A DNA stretch of 64,000 bases, taken from the NCBI GenBank assembly GCA_023432225.1, contig JAEYUW010000040.1, positions 62,001-126,000 of the forward strand, written 5' to 3'. This document shows positions 1 to 9,305 of this stretch, in pieces. Each line of letters opens with the position of its first letter. Positions within the stretch are counted from its first letter, which is position 1. This stretch comes from Verrucomicrobiota bacterium. GTDB lineage: Bacteria > Verrucomicrobiota > Verrucomicrobiia > Opitutales > Opitutaceae. The position numbers and the translations under genes are program-made. The notes beneath the pieces were generated by a model. That model had not been told where the DNA came from and made no database searches. It saw nothing but the letters and a program-made list of their open reading frames with translations.

Positions 1-1
1 G

Positions 2-172
2 ATCGATCTCGAAAAGCACGACGCGAAGACGATCGATTTCTCCAGCGGTCAGCCCGTCGTCAAGGACACGCCCGCCGACCGCGCCGCGCTCCAACAAGGC
101 CTGAAGGACATTGAGGAAGCCACGCGCAACGTCACCTTCGAGGCACAGAAAACGCCGCCGAAGAAGCCCTGA
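2..172 (+). CDS. C-terminal fragment of an unidentified protein (5' end outside window)
   Basis: An open frame enters from the left edge and runs 56 codons to a TGA. It reads as a hydrophilic, charged C-terminus with a short helix-like stretch (DRAALQQGLKDIEEATRN) and a Lys/Pro-rich end (TPPKKP). Codon use resembles the genes that follow, with GC-rich third positions. No domain can be recognised from so short a piece and I do not name a function. A short gap of about 110 bases separates it from the next gene, so the two may or may not be co-transcribed. Confidence 0.6.
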   Translation: MDLEKHDAKTIDFSSGQPVVKDTPADRAALQQGLKDIEEATRNVTFEAQKTPPKKP

Positions 173-281
173 GCGTGCGTTCAAGGCCAGATTCACCCGG
201 CTCCAGTAAGCAGAGCGTAAATTTGCTGCCGGAACTGCGCTGAGCCTCGTCAGGCGCCGCCTGACTTGGGAAGGTGCACGC

Positions 282-635
282 ATGCACGCGTGGAGATCGA
301 AAGTGTTTTGGGTCGCCCTCGGGGTGCTCACGTGCGTCGGCGCCGTCGTGGCCCTGCGCCCGCCGGAACGTTCCATCGAAGTGCCGACGCTGCGCACGCG
401 CACCGCACTCGAACGCCGCGAGTCGCTGTGGGCGTTGCAGGACGCGTGGGCCCACCGCGCCTTCGTCGACTCCCCGCAGAACGCCCGCGAGGAACGCGCT
501 TTTCTCAACCGTCTGGCCTACTTCATCCGCGCGACCCGCGATCACGAGATCTATGGCCAGGCCTGCCAATTCTGGAACCGGGCCTACCACGATCACGCGT
601 CACGGTATTCGGATTTCATCGAAGACGAAGGTTAG
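282..635 (+). CDS. Small membrane-anchored hypothetical protein (117 aa)
   Basis: A 117-residue protein with one N-terminal hydrophobic segment (about residues 8-25, FWVALGVLTCVGAVVAL). It is followed by an Arg/Glu-rich, probably periplasmic helical region with several Trp and Tyr residues. The single uncleaved helix suggests a bitopic inner-membrane protein. A purine-rich GGGAAGG stretch lies about seven bases before the ATG and supports this start. No known domain is recognised. A small soluble protein gene follows on the same strand after 77 bases. Confidence 0.55.
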   Translation: MHAWRSKVFWVALGVLTCVGAVVALRPPERSIEVPTLRTRTALERRESLWALQDAWAHRAFVDSPQNAREERAFLNRLAYFIRATRDHEIYGQACQFWNRAYHDHASRYSDFIEDEG

Positions 636-712
636 CGCCCTCGACCGCGTCCCGCCGGGACGACGTCGCCGCTGGTAAAACGCGCGAAGCTGTGCACGGT
701 CGTGAGCCGTCC

Positions 713-955
713 ATGAAACCAAGCGACCTCACGCCGAAAGTCCGCGAAGCCCTGCGTCAACTCGCCGCGGGCCCGCAGGACATGCGCGACGAGGCGCTGC
801 TGCAGCTCATCAACGACGAGATGAAAAAATTCTCCATCGACGACATCGCCTACGTGCGCGACCGCGTGCGCTTCTCCTGCCCGCCCTGTCCGATGGTGCA
901 ATCCGTCGTGCTCATGCTCAACGGCCTGATCGAAGTGAAGAACCTGCGCCTGTGA
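713..955 (+). CDS. Small CPPC-motif hypothetical protein (80 aa)
   Basis: An 80-residue, mainly helical protein. The first 55 residues are charged (MKPSDLTPKVREALRQL...), then comes RVRFSCPPCPMVQSV and a short hydrophobic end. The two cysteines in C-P-P-C spacing could form a disulfide, act in redox chemistry or bind metal, but one pair alone is not diagnostic. There is no signal peptide. The open frame continues upstream but becomes Arg-rich and unlike protein, so the ATG at 713 is the plausible start. The Shine-Dalgarno signal is weak. The 167 bases after it, up to the convergent delta-60 gene, hold nothing I recognise. Confidence 0.55.
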   Translation: MKPSDLTPKVREALRQLAAGPQDMRDEALLQLINDEMKKFSIDDIAYVRDRVRFSCPPCPMVQSVVLMLNGLIEVKNLRL

Positions 956-1122
956 CCGGCCGCCCGCCGCACGGCTTGCGCCCCGCCACAACAAAGTTTG
1001 CGACCGCTGGGCCCGCCGCGCTCCTGGCGGCGCAACCCCGTGCTGCCCCGGGTAGGGCGAGCCGTCCCGCCGAGCCGCGGCTCACCGGGACGGCGACGAG
1101 TGCGCAGTCCCGGCGATTTTTC

Positions 1123-4100
1123 CTACCGACGCTCACCACCGCGCATGCGCCGCGCGAGCAACGCGAACGCGAGCACGCCCAGCATCCACCACGACGGCGC
1201 GCCGCCACCACCACTGGAATTGCTCGAGCTGTTCGAGGGTGTTTCGCTGTTGCCGCCGGTCCCGCCCGAATTGCCGCCGCTCACTGCGGGCACTTCGAAG
1301 ATCTCCAGCTCCGTGATGCCGGCCGCGGCGTTCACGCCTGAGACCGTCGCCGTGTAACTGCCGGGGCTGAGCGAGAGCAACACCGCCGCGTCCTTGCTGC
1401 CGGTGGCGAGCGCCGCCGCGCCGACGTTCGTCGCCACCGTCGTGAGCTGCGTCGCCGTCGCGCCGGCGGTGCCGTTCGTCGTCACGGGCGTTTCCCAGTT
1501 GTCGTTGCTCGCGAGCGTCGTGCCGGCGTCGCTCTGGATTTGCAGCGTGGGGTCGGCGTTCGTGCCGCTGAGGCTCTGCGCCGTGAGCGCCGGTCCGAGC
1601 GCACGCACGAGCACGCTTTGCGCCGCCGTGCCCTTGATCGTGAATTCCACCGTCTGCGTGCCGCTGTTGGCCGCGGCGCTGGCGCGCGTCGAGTAAGCCA
1701 CGAGTCGCGCCGGCACGTTGCCGTCGGCTTCAAACAATTCCGTCATCACCGCACCGCCCGCGCCGGCTCCGTCCCACACCGCGATCACATACGAGCCGGG
1801 CGAAAGCGTCGTGACGAGCGCGGCATCCGCCTCCGTCGACACGAGAGCGAGCGCGCCAAGCGAATTCGCCAGTGCGATGACGCTCGCGTCGGTCACCGGC
1901 GAGGTCGCGCTGGCCCAGAGGCCGCCTGCGGCAGTGTAGAGTTCAAGTTTCGGCTTCGTCGCGAAATCGATCACGCCCATCCGCGCGAGCCCGGGGCCTG
2001 CCGCGCGCACGAACACGCGGCGCGAGCTCGAACCACCGATCACGAAGTTCACGAACTGCACCTCGCCGCCCTTCAGCCGCAGCAGCGAACTGAAATCGGA
2101 AACGTAGCCCGACGCGCTCGCGTTCGTGCTGCTCGTGTAGCGCGTGCCGGTCAGCGTCACGGAGCCGCCGCCGTTGTTGCTGGAGCCACCCGAATTGCCG
2201 CCGTTGTTGCCCGAACCGTTGCCGTTGCCGCCAGTGTAGGTGCCCACCGTGATCGTGCCCGAGGCGGTGGTGTTGTAGAACTGCCAATAAACTTCCGTCA
2301 CGCCGCTCGAGCCGCCGCCGGCCGCCGCCGAGAGCGCGCGGGCGCGGAGCAGGAAATTCGTGTTCGCGGGCAACGTCGTGCCGCCCGACCAGCTCCAGGT
2401 TTTGCCGTCGCTCGACGGCGAAGCGCTGCCGAGCGTCGTCCAGAGATTGCCGTTCGTCGAATACGCCAGCGTCACCGCCGAGAAATCGACCGCGGAGCCG
2501 GACAGCGTCCAGCTCGCCGAACCGAGACCGGAACCGACCGCAAAGCTGTAGGCGCCGCTGCTCGTGCCGGTGACGCGACTCAGCAGATAATCCGCCGAGC
2601 CGCCCATCGACGTGAACGCGCCGCCAGCGAGCGCACGCCCATCAAGCAAACCGGCGAGCACATAGACGTCGCCGTTGGCGGTGGCGGAGAGCGTCGCATC
2701 GAGCGAGCCGTCGGATTTTAACAGAGCCACGCGCGCGTGGCTCTGGCCGGCGATGTTGGTGAAAGCGCCGCCGACGACCACCGAGCCATCAACGCGGGCC
2801 GAGAGCGCATAGACCACGCCATCGGGCGCCGGGTTGAACGCGTTGTCGAGCGAGCCGTCGCTGTTCAGACGCGCGAGATTCGCGCGCGCCTGGCCGTTGA
2901 CCGAGGTGAATTCGCCGCCGACGAGGATCCTCCCGTCCGGGAGGACGGCGAGGGCCCTGACTGATCCGTTGATCGACGGCGAAAAGGATCCGTCCACCGC
3001 GCCGGACGCGAGCACGCGTGCGAGCCGCGTCCGCGTGGCGCCACCGACGCTGCTAAAATCACCGCCGATGACGATCGCGCCGGAGTTGTCGACCGCGAGC
3101 GTGCGCACGGTGCCGTCGACCGACGGCGCGAAACCGCCGTCGAGCGCCCCGGCCGCGGTGAAGCGCGCGAGCCGGGCGCGCGACGCGCCGGCGATGCTGG
3201 TGAAATTGCCGCCGACCACGATGCCGCCATCGGCCTGCGCGCCGAGGGCGTGGACCGTGCCGTTCGGCGCGGGCGCGAAGCTGCTGTCCGGACTGCCGTC
3301 GAGCGTGAGACGAGCGAGGCGCGGCACGCTCACACCGCCGACATTCTGAAATTCGCCCGCGACGTAGAGCACCGCTTCCGAGCGCAGATCGGTGAACGCA
3401 CCGCCGATCAGGATCGATTGGTCGGGCGCGATCGCGATCGTGTAAACGTAGTTGTCGGCCGAGGGATTGAACGAGGTGTCGATGCTGCCGCTGCTCGTCA
3501 GCGCGGCCACGTAACTGCGCCCGACCGGCGTGTCGCTCGTGGCGTGCAATGCAGTGAACGCGCCGCCGATCAGGATGCGACCGTCCGGGTGCACCGCGAT
3601 CGCCTGGACGAGCGAGCTGGCTGCGGGGTTGAAGCTCTGGTCGAGCGAGAAATCCGCGTTCAGCCGCGCAAGGTAACGGCGGTCAGCGTCGTCTGTCTTG
3701 GTCTCATCGCCGTCATCGTCGTCGTTTTCGCCGTCGTCGAGCTGAAGCGTGGTGAAGCCGCCGCCGAAAAGAATCTTGCCGTCGCTCTGCCGCGCGAGCG
3801 CAGCGACGTTGCCGTTCGGCGTCGGAGCGAGCGCGTCGTTGAGCGTGCCGTCGGCGTTGAGCAACGCGAGGTAGGGGCGCGACGTGGAGGAAGACGCGCC
3901 GTTCGGCGTGAAGGTCGTGAACGAGCCGCCCACGAGGAGCCGGCCGTCCGGCAGCAGCAGCAGCGAAGAGATGAAGCTGTTCGCCGTGGGATAGTAAGTC
4001 GTGTCCAGCGCACCATCGGACTTGAACCGCGCAATGTAAGTGCGGCCGGTGTCGTCCGTGGTCGTGAGGTCACCATCGTCATCGTCGTTCTGGCCGTCGT

Positions 4101-7100
4101 CGACTTCGACCGCGGTGAACGAACCACCGACCACGATCGCGCCGTCGGACTGGATCGCGACCGCGGAGACCGAGGCGTTGAGCGCCGGCGGCGCGAAGCT
4201 GGTGTCGACCGAGAGATCGGCGTTGAGCCGCGCCAGATACGGGCGCGTCGAGCCGCCAACCTTGGTGAACGCGCCCACCACGACGATCTTGCCGTCACTC
4301 TGCCGGGCCAGACCGGCCACGCTGCTGTCGAGCGAGAGATTGAAACTGGTGTCGAGTGCGCCGCTCGCGGTGAAACGCGCGAGATGCACGATCGAGCTGC
4401 CCGTGATGGTGAAGGCGCCGCCCACGAGCAGCGAACCGTCGCTGAGCACGAGCGTGGCATTCACGCGACCGGCGAGGTTCGATAAATCGCGCCGGTCAAA
4501 ACTCGTGCGGATCGCGCCGCTCGACTCGAACCAGGCGAGCAGATTCGTCCGCGAAGCCGCCGAAGTCGTCGTGCCCTGCACCAGCACCGCGTTCACGGCG
4601 CCGTCCGCGCTCGCCGTGAACGTCGAATCGCGCAGGCCCTCGCTGGTGAAGCGCGCGAGATTCGTCGTCGTTTGTCCGCCGAGTCGATCAAAGACACCGC
4701 CCACGACGACGCGGCTGTCGGCCTGCGGCGCGATGGCGAGCACGCGAGCGCCGCTCGGGTTGGTCGACGTGACGCTCCAAGAAGTCTCCAGCGCACCGGC
4801 GCTCGAGAGCCGCAGGATGTGATTCGCGGTCGCCACGGACTCGCCGCTCGCACTGCTGGCCGCGGTGAAACGACCGGCAACATAGATCGCGCCACTCGCG
4901 GCCTTCGCCATCGCGAACACGCGATCGTTGGTCTGGATCGGCGCCGTGCTGTCGGGCGCGCCGGACGCGGTGAGGATCGCGAGATGCTTGCGCGCGGTCG
5001 AGGTGCCGAGCGTGGTGAAATATCCGCCCACCACGATGCGCCCGTCCGCCAGCGTGGCCAGCGAGCTGACGATGCTGTCGGCCGCGGGATTGAAGGTCTT
5101 GTCCAGCGAACCGTCGGCATTCAGGCGCGCGAGGCGTTTGCGATCGGCATCGTCGGTCTTGGTGTCGTCGCCGTCGTCGTCATCGTTTTCGCCGTCGTCG
5201 GATTGGAGCGTGGTGAACGCGCCGCCGAAGACGATCTTGCCGTCGGACTGCACGGCGATGGCGCGCACGCTGCCGTCGACGCCGGGGTTGACGCCGTCAT
5301 CGAGCGTGCCGCTGGCGCTGAGACGCGCGAGCGCGGCGCGCGCGGAGCCGTTTACGCTGATGAAAGCACCGCCGAGGAGCAGCCGGCCGTCGGATTGCGC
5401 GGTGAGCGCGTAAACGGTGCTGTTGACGTTCCAGTTGAGCGATGTGAGCGCGCCCGACGAATCGAGCTCGGCGAGGTAGGTGCGCGCGACGTCGTCGGCC
5501 GTGTCGGTGGTGTCGGTTTTCCAGACGGAAAAATCGCCGCCCACGAGGAGTTTGCCGTCGCTGCGGAGCAGCAGCGCGTAGACGCCGCCGTTGGGGCCGG
5601 GCGAATAGCTGGTGTCGAGCGAGCCGTCGGCGTTCAGGCGCGCGAGGTAGGCGCGAGTGGTCGAGTTGACTTTGCCGAAGGTGCCGCCGACGAGAATTTT
5701 TCCGTCGGACTGCACGGCGAGGGCGAAGACGCTGCCGTCGAGCGACGGATGGAAATTCGGATCGATGGTGCCATCGGCGAGAAGGCGGGCGAGGTTTTCG
5801 CGGGTCTGTCCGCCAAGCGTGTTGAAGGTGCCGCCAACGATAAGGCTACCGGAAGCTTCGAGCGCGACCGCGGAGATCGCGCCGTCCTCGCCGCTGGTGA
5901 AGGAGCCGTCGAGATCGCCGTTCGCCTGAATGCGCGCCGCGTGATTGCGCAGGATGCTGCTGCTGGCGCCCGCGGGCGTGCAACGGGTGAACGTGCCGCC
6001 GATCACGATCTTCCCGTCGGATTGCAGCGCGAGCGCGCGCACCGCGGAATTCGGCGTGGGCAGGAAAGTGCTGTCGACCGTGCCGTCGCGAGCGATCCGC
6101 GCGAGATAATTGGCGGAGGTGCTCACGCCGCTGTTGGCCGACTGCACGGAGGTGAAATCACCGCCGACCACGAGCTTGCCGTCGCGTTGCACAACGAGCG
6201 CCGAAACGCTGGCGCTGGGCCGCGGCTGGAACGCTGAATCGAGATCGCCCGCCGCGGAAAAGCGGGCGAGAAACGTGCGCGTGAGATCGCTGCTGTCCGT
6301 CGCACCGCGCACCGTGGTGAAATCGCCGCCGGCGAGGATCGAGCCATCGGCTTCGAGCGCGAGCGTGAGCACGCGATTGTTCGCGGAAACAGCGAACGCG
6401 GCGTCGAGCGAGCCGTCGACATTCAGGCGCGCGAGGCGCGTCGCGGTCTGGGCCGTGGCGGTGCCGAGCTGATGCGTCGTGAAACCGCCACCGGCGAGGA
6501 TTTTCCCGTCAGTCTGCACCGCGAGCGCGAAGACGATGTTGTTGAAGTTCGCCGCGAACGATTCGTCGACGGCGCCGCCCGCCGTGAGACGCGCGATGCG
6601 GCCGCGGGCGATCGTCGCGCCGGTGCCGCCGGGTTGCAGCGTCGTGAACGCGCCGCCGATGAGAATCTTGCCGCCGGCGTCGACCGCGAGCGCGTAGACC
6701 TGAGCGACGGAGATGCTGCCGCCGGTTGGTCGCGGATCGAAGCTCGTGTCGAGCGAACCATCGGCATTCAGCCGCGCGAGACCGGAGCGCGCCCAGGTGG
6801 AGCTGCTGCCGTTGGGCGTCACCTGTGTGAACTTGCCGGCGACGAGAATGCGGCCGTCGGCCTGCACGAGCAGTGCAACGACATCGCCGTCGAACGCGGG
6901 ACTGAACGTGGTGTCGAGCGTGCCGTCGGCGTGGAAGCGCGCGAGACGCTGCCGGGCGACCGGCGCGCCTTCGCTCGGCGGCTGCACGCTGGTGAAGCCG
7001 CCGCCGATCAGCACGCGCCCGTCGGCTTGCACCGCCGTGGCGTAAACATTGCCGTTGGCGTTCGGATCGAACGCGCTGACGAGCGCCGGCACGAGGCTCA

Positions 7101-7134
7101 CAAGGAGCACGAAGAAGCTGCGAAGGGATTTCAT
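1123..7134 (-). CDS. Giant secreted delta-60 repeat protein with C-terminal sorting-type tail (2003 aa)
   Basis: The N-terminus is a signal peptide (MKSLRSFFVLLVSLVPALVSA). About 28 delta-60 repeats (TIGR02608-like) follow, to roughly residue 1525. Each has a core such as VYALAVQSDGKILVGGAFTT and then RLARLNADGSLDTSFNP. The repeats probably fold as beta-propellers. Three loops (near residues 645, 1015 and 1140) carry acidic inserts such as DDGENDDDDGDDTKTDDAD, with a shorter one near 540. After a Gly/Asn linker (about 1633-1656) come two related domains with VFVRAAGPGLARMG and VLVRALGPAL. The end is Gly/Ser-rich, then APSWWMLGVLAFALLARRM, a hydrophobic helix plus Arg cluster like C-terminal sorting signals. 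The start lies 3 bases after the stop of the barrel gene, so the two are probably co-transcribed. The ligand is unknown. Confidence 0.9.
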   Translation of the reverse strand: MKSLRSFFVLLVSLVPALVSAFDPNANGNVYATAVQADGRVLIGGGFTSVQPPSEGAPVARQRLARFHADGTLDTTFSPAFDGDVVALLVQADGRILVAGKFTQVTPNGSSSTWARSGLARLNADGSLDTSFDPRPTGGSISVAQVYALAVDAGGKILIGGAFTTLQPGGTGATIARGRIARLTAGGAVDESFAANFNNIVFALAVQTDGKILAGGGFTTHQLGTATAQTATRLARLNVDGSLDAAFAVSANNRVLTLALEADGSILAGGDFTTVRGATDSSDLTRTFLARFSAAGDLDSAFQPRPSASVSALVVQRDGKLVVGGDFTSVQSANSGVSTSANYLARIARDGTVDSTFLPTPNSAVRALALQSDGKIVIGGTFTRCTPAGASSSILRNHAARIQANGDLDGSFTSGEDGAISAVALEASGSLIVGGTFNTLGGQTRENLARLLADGTIDPNFHPSLDGSVFALAVQSDGKILVGGTFGKVNSTTRAYLARLNADGSLDTSYSPGPNGGVYALLLRSDGKLLVGGDFSVWKTDTTDTADDVARTYLAELDSSGALTSLNWNVNSTVYALTAQSDGRLLLGGAFISVNGSARAALARLSASGTLDDGVNPGVDGSVRAIAVQSDGKIVFGGAFTTLQSDDGENDDDDGDDTKTDDADRKRLARLNADGSLDKTFNPAADSIVSSLATLADGRIVVGGYFTTLGTSTARKHLAILTASGAPDSTAPIQTNDRVFAMAKAASGAIYVAGRFTAASSASGESVATANHILRLSSAGALETSWSVTSTNPSGARVLAIAPQADSRVVVGGVFDRLGGQTTTNLARFTSEGLRDSTFTASADGAVNAVLVQGTTTSAASRTNLLAWFESSGAIRTSFDRRDLSNLAGRVNATLVLSDGSLLVGGAFTITGSSIVHLARFTASGALDTSFNLSLDSSVAGLARQSDGKIVVVGAFTKVGGSTRPYLARLNADLSVDTSFAPPALNASVSAVAIQSDGAIVVGGSFTAVEVDDGQNDDDDGDLTTTDDTGRTYIARFKSDGALDTTYYPTANSFISSLLLLPDGRLLVGGSFTTFTPNGASSSTSRPYLALLNADGTLNDALAPTPNGNVAALARQSDGKILFGGGFTTLQLDDGENDDDDGDETKTDDADRRYLARLNADFSLDQSFNPAASSLVQAIAVHPDGRILIGGAFTALHATSDTPVGRSYVAALTSSGSIDTSFNPSADNYVYTIAIAPDQSILIGGAFTDLRSEAVLYVAGEFQNVGGVSVPRLARLTLDGSPDSSFAPAPNGTVHALGAQADGGIVVGGNFTSIAGASRARLARFTAAGALDGGFAPSVDGTVRTLAVDNSGAIVIGGDFSSVGGATRTRLARVLASGAVDGSFSPSINGSVRALAVLPDGRILVGGEFTSVNGQARANLARLNSDGSLDNAFNPAPDGVVYALSARVDGSVVVGGAFTNIAGQSHARVALLKSDGSLDATLSATANGDVYVLAGLLDGRALAGGAFTSMGGSADYLLSRVTGTSSGAYSFAVGSGLGSASWTLSGSAVDFSAVTLAYSTNGNLWTTLGSASPSSDGKTWSWSGGTTLPANTNFLLRARALSAAAGGGSSGVTEVYWQFYNTTASGTITVGTYTGGNGNGSGNNGGNSGGSSNNGGGSVTLTGTRYTSSTNASASGYVSDFSSLLRLKGGEVQFVNFVIGGSSSRRVFVRAAGPGLARMGVIDFATKPKLELYTAAGGLWASATSPVTDASVIALANSLGALALVSTEADAALVTTLSPGSYVIAVWDGAGAGGAVMTELFEADGNVPARLVAYSTRASAAANSGTQTVEFTIKGTAAQSVLVRALGPALTAQSLSGTNADPTLQIQSDAGTTLASNDNWETPVTTNGTAGATATQLTTVATNVGAAALATGSKDAAVLLSLSPGSYTATVSGVNAAAGITELEIFEVPAVSGGNSGGTGGNSETPSNSSSNSSGGGGAPSWWMLGVLAFALLARRMRGGERR

Positions 7135-7137
7135 CCG

Positions 7138-8361
7138 TTAAAATTTGAAGCTGAGGCCCGATCGCAGCCCGAGGCCGGCGGACATTTTGATGAGGGCGGA
7201 GCGGCTCCCGAGCGTCATCTCGGAGTCGCGCGTCGAGAATTCATAGGAGGCGCTACCGAAAAATCCGGCGCGCTCGGTGAACCAGTATTCGGCGTCCACG
7301 CCGCTGTAGAGGCCGGCCTGCGCGGAGTTTTCCGCCATCGACTCGTCCGCGTTTTGCACCGTGCTGGCCAGATCCTCGAGCTCGAGTTGCTCGTCGTAAC
7401 GCATGCGCAAGCCCACGACGTTGACGGTGGCGCCGGCGCTCAGGCGCATTGAGAAGCGCTCGGTCGGCTGCCAGCGCAGCCACGGTCCGGCGCGCAGCGC
7501 GAAGTAAGCGCCCTTGACCTGCCACATGCCTTTCACCGTCGCGCCGCCGACGGTGGCGGTCTCGGTGCGGCTTTGCGGCGTGCTCGCGAGATAAGTCGTG
7601 TTGTCGATCGTCTGCGTCGTCGTGGTGCCGTCGGCGTTGGTGACGGTGACCGTGGTCGTCGACGGTGCGCTGTAACCCGTGCTGTTCTCGTCCGCCGGAT
7701 CGCCGCCCGGCGGCGGCGAGCCCAGCAGCGAGTAGGAATCGGTGATGGTGAGCAGCGTGGCGGTGACCGACGCGGAGGACTTGGCGTTGAGCGTGTTCAG
7801 GCCGAAGCCGAACTGCGCGCCCACCGTGAACACGCGCCGGCCGGGACCGAGCACGCGGCCGAAGCGGTAGAACTCGCGCGAGCCCTCCACGTCGATACCC
7901 ACCGAGGGATCGCTGGTGGCGAGGATCGACGCGCCCTCCGATCGCGTTTCGTAACGATGAAAATCGATCGCGGTGCCGTCCGCGCTCACCTGCGACGCCG
8001 CCGCGTAGCTCCACGTGTTGGTGCGCCCGTCGCTCGCCACATCGTTGCCATCACCATCCACTCGCGTGTCGAGCGCCACGTAGCCGTCATCGTAGGAGCG
8101 CGTCGCTTCGGTGGCCGTGTCCTTGAGATCGAGCGATGACGTGATGCTGCCGACGTTTTTAAAATTCGCCTTCAGCTTGCCGCCAAAGCGCAGCGAGAAC
8201 GCCAGCTGGTTCTTCGGCACGGCCATCTCGTCGATGGCGCGAAGATCCTGGAGCAATTCCTCCTCCGTGGGTTCGGCGGGCGCGGGCGGCAACGATTGAG
8301 CAAACATGAGCGCCGTCGACGCCAAGGCGGCGCCGGCCAGCAGGACTGGGCGGAGATCCAT
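7138..8361 (-). CDS. Putative outer-membrane beta-barrel protein (407 aa)
   Basis: A 407-residue protein with an N-terminal signal peptide (VLLAGAALASTALMFAQS) and a short acidic helix (PTEEELLQDLRAIDE). The rest is rich in alternating aromatic/hydrophobic strands, for example YFALRAGPWLRWQPTERFSM and AGFFGSASYEFSTRD. It ends in Leu-Ser-Phe-Lys-Phe, and a terminal aromatic is typical of barrels inserted by the Bam machinery. A Gly/Pro/Asp/Thr-rich insert near residues 220-260 looks like a long extracellular loop. Its stop lies 3 bases before the start of the giant delta-60 gene, so one mRNA is likely. It might be a surface anchor or secretion partner for that protein, but this is inference only. 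The sequence matches no specific family I can name. Confidence 0.7.
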   Translation of the reverse strand: MDLRPVLLAGAALASTALMFAQSLPPAPAEPTEEELLQDLRAIDEMAVPKNQLAFSLRFGGKLKANFKNVGSITSSLDLKDTATEATRSYDDGYVALDTRVDGDGNDVASDGRTNTWSYAAASQVSADGTAIDFHRYETRSEGASILATSDPSVGIDVEGSREFYRFGRVLGPGRRVFTVGAQFGFGLNTLNAKSSASVTATLLTITDSYSLLGSPPPGGDPADENSTGYSAPSTTTVTVTNADGTTTTQTIDNTTYLASTPQSRTETATVGGATVKGMWQVKGAYFALRAGPWLRWQPTERFSMRLSAGATVNVVGLRMRYDEQLELEDLASTVQNADESMAENSAQAGLYSGVDAEYWFTERAGFFGSASYEFSTRDSEMTLGSRSALIKMSAGLGLRSGLSFKF

Positions 8362-8546
8362 TTGCCCGGTTTAGACAGCCGAAAAATTTTCCGGCGACCA
8401 CTTCGGGACCAAGCCGCACCGCGCAGGGACGAAACCGCTGCGAAACGATGCAGGAGGCAATTTCGCCGCGTGCCGCGTTGCGGTTCCGTGTCATTTTCGG
8501 GCTCCTCCGGCGAATTCCGCGGTCTGACCTCCGCGAAATCCCCGAG

Positions 8547-9305
8547 ATGAAATTGAAAGTCCTGATCGCTGATGATGAACCGCTGGCGCTCGACAAGCTG
8601 CGCCGTCTGCTCGCGACCGAAACCGACCTCGAGGTCGTGGCGGCCGCGACGAATGGCACCGAGGCGCTCCGCCTCGCCGAGCAACTCCGGCCCGACGTGC
8701 TGATCCTCGACATCCAGATGCCTCCGCTCGACGGCATCGAGGTGGCGCACGCTCTCCAGCACGAGCAGCGCGCGATCATCTTCACGACGGCCTTCCCCGC
8801 CCACGCCGTGGATGCATTCGCAACGAACGCGGTCGACTATCTGCTCAAGCCCTACAGCCGCGAGAGCTTCGCGCGCGCGCTCGGCCGCGCCCGCGCGCGC
8901 CTCGCGCCGCGATCAGCGGACGCCGCTCGCGGCGGTCGCAGCGATCGTCTGCTGGTGAAATCGCGCGACCGCTACGTCGTCGTGCAAGTGAACGACATCG
9001 AGTGGATCGAGGCCGCCGCCAACTACGTGGTGTTGCACGCCTCCAGCGGCAACCACGTGTTGCGTGGCACGCTGACCGACACGCTGGTCGAGGTCGGCGA
9101 GGACCAATTTTTCCGCACCGGTCGCTCGGCCGCGGTGAATCTCGACCGTGTGAACGAGGTGCTGTTCGACGAGCCCGGCGAGCACGTGTTGCTGCTGCGC
9201 AGCGGCGCGCGCGTGCGCCTGCAGCGCAGCTTCCGCGAGTTGCAGGAGCGCCTCGAGAAGCGCACGCACGGGCGCGCCACGATGCCTCAAGGAACCGCCG
9301 CGTGA
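8547..9305 (+). CDS. LytTR-family response regulator
   Basis: A 252-residue two-domain regulator. The receiver (residues 1-120) has the acidic pair D9/D10, phospho-acceptor D55 (VLILDIQMPPLDG), T80 and K101 (DYLLKPYS). After a short Arg/Ala linker comes a LytTR DNA-binding domain (about 140-245: RDRYVVVQVNDIEWIEAAAN, then FFRTGRSAAVNLDRV). The stop overlaps the GTG of the kinase by four bases (GTGA), so the pair should be translationally coupled. The regulator precedes the kinase. The next gene downstream encodes a CstA-family carrier, as in the BtsSR-BtsT pyruvate system. Upstream is a 185-base divergent region shared with the barrel gene. The ATG at 8547 starts exactly at the receiver fold; an in-frame upstream extension is not needed. 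Confidence 0.92.
   Translation: MKLKVLIADDEPLALDKLRRLLATETDLEVVAAATNGTEALRLAEQLRPDVLILDIQMPPLDGIEVAHALQHEQRAIIFTTAFPAHAVDAFATNAVDYLLKPYSRESFARALGRARARLAPRSADAARGGRSDRLLVKSRDRYVVVQVNDIEWIEAAANYVVLHASSGNHVLRGTLTDTLVEVGEDQFFRTGRSAAVNLDRVNEVLFDEPGEHVLLLRSGARVRLQRSFRELQERLEKRTHGRATMPQGTAA

Noticed and set aside
1540..6237. Long plus-strand open frames opposite the delta-60 gene (for example 1540-2721, 3250-4485, 4672-6237)
   Set aside because: They are antisense shadows of a high-GC repetitive gene. Their products are Arg/Ala/Glu-rich with a repeating pattern that mirrors the delta-60 repeats, without starts or known domains.
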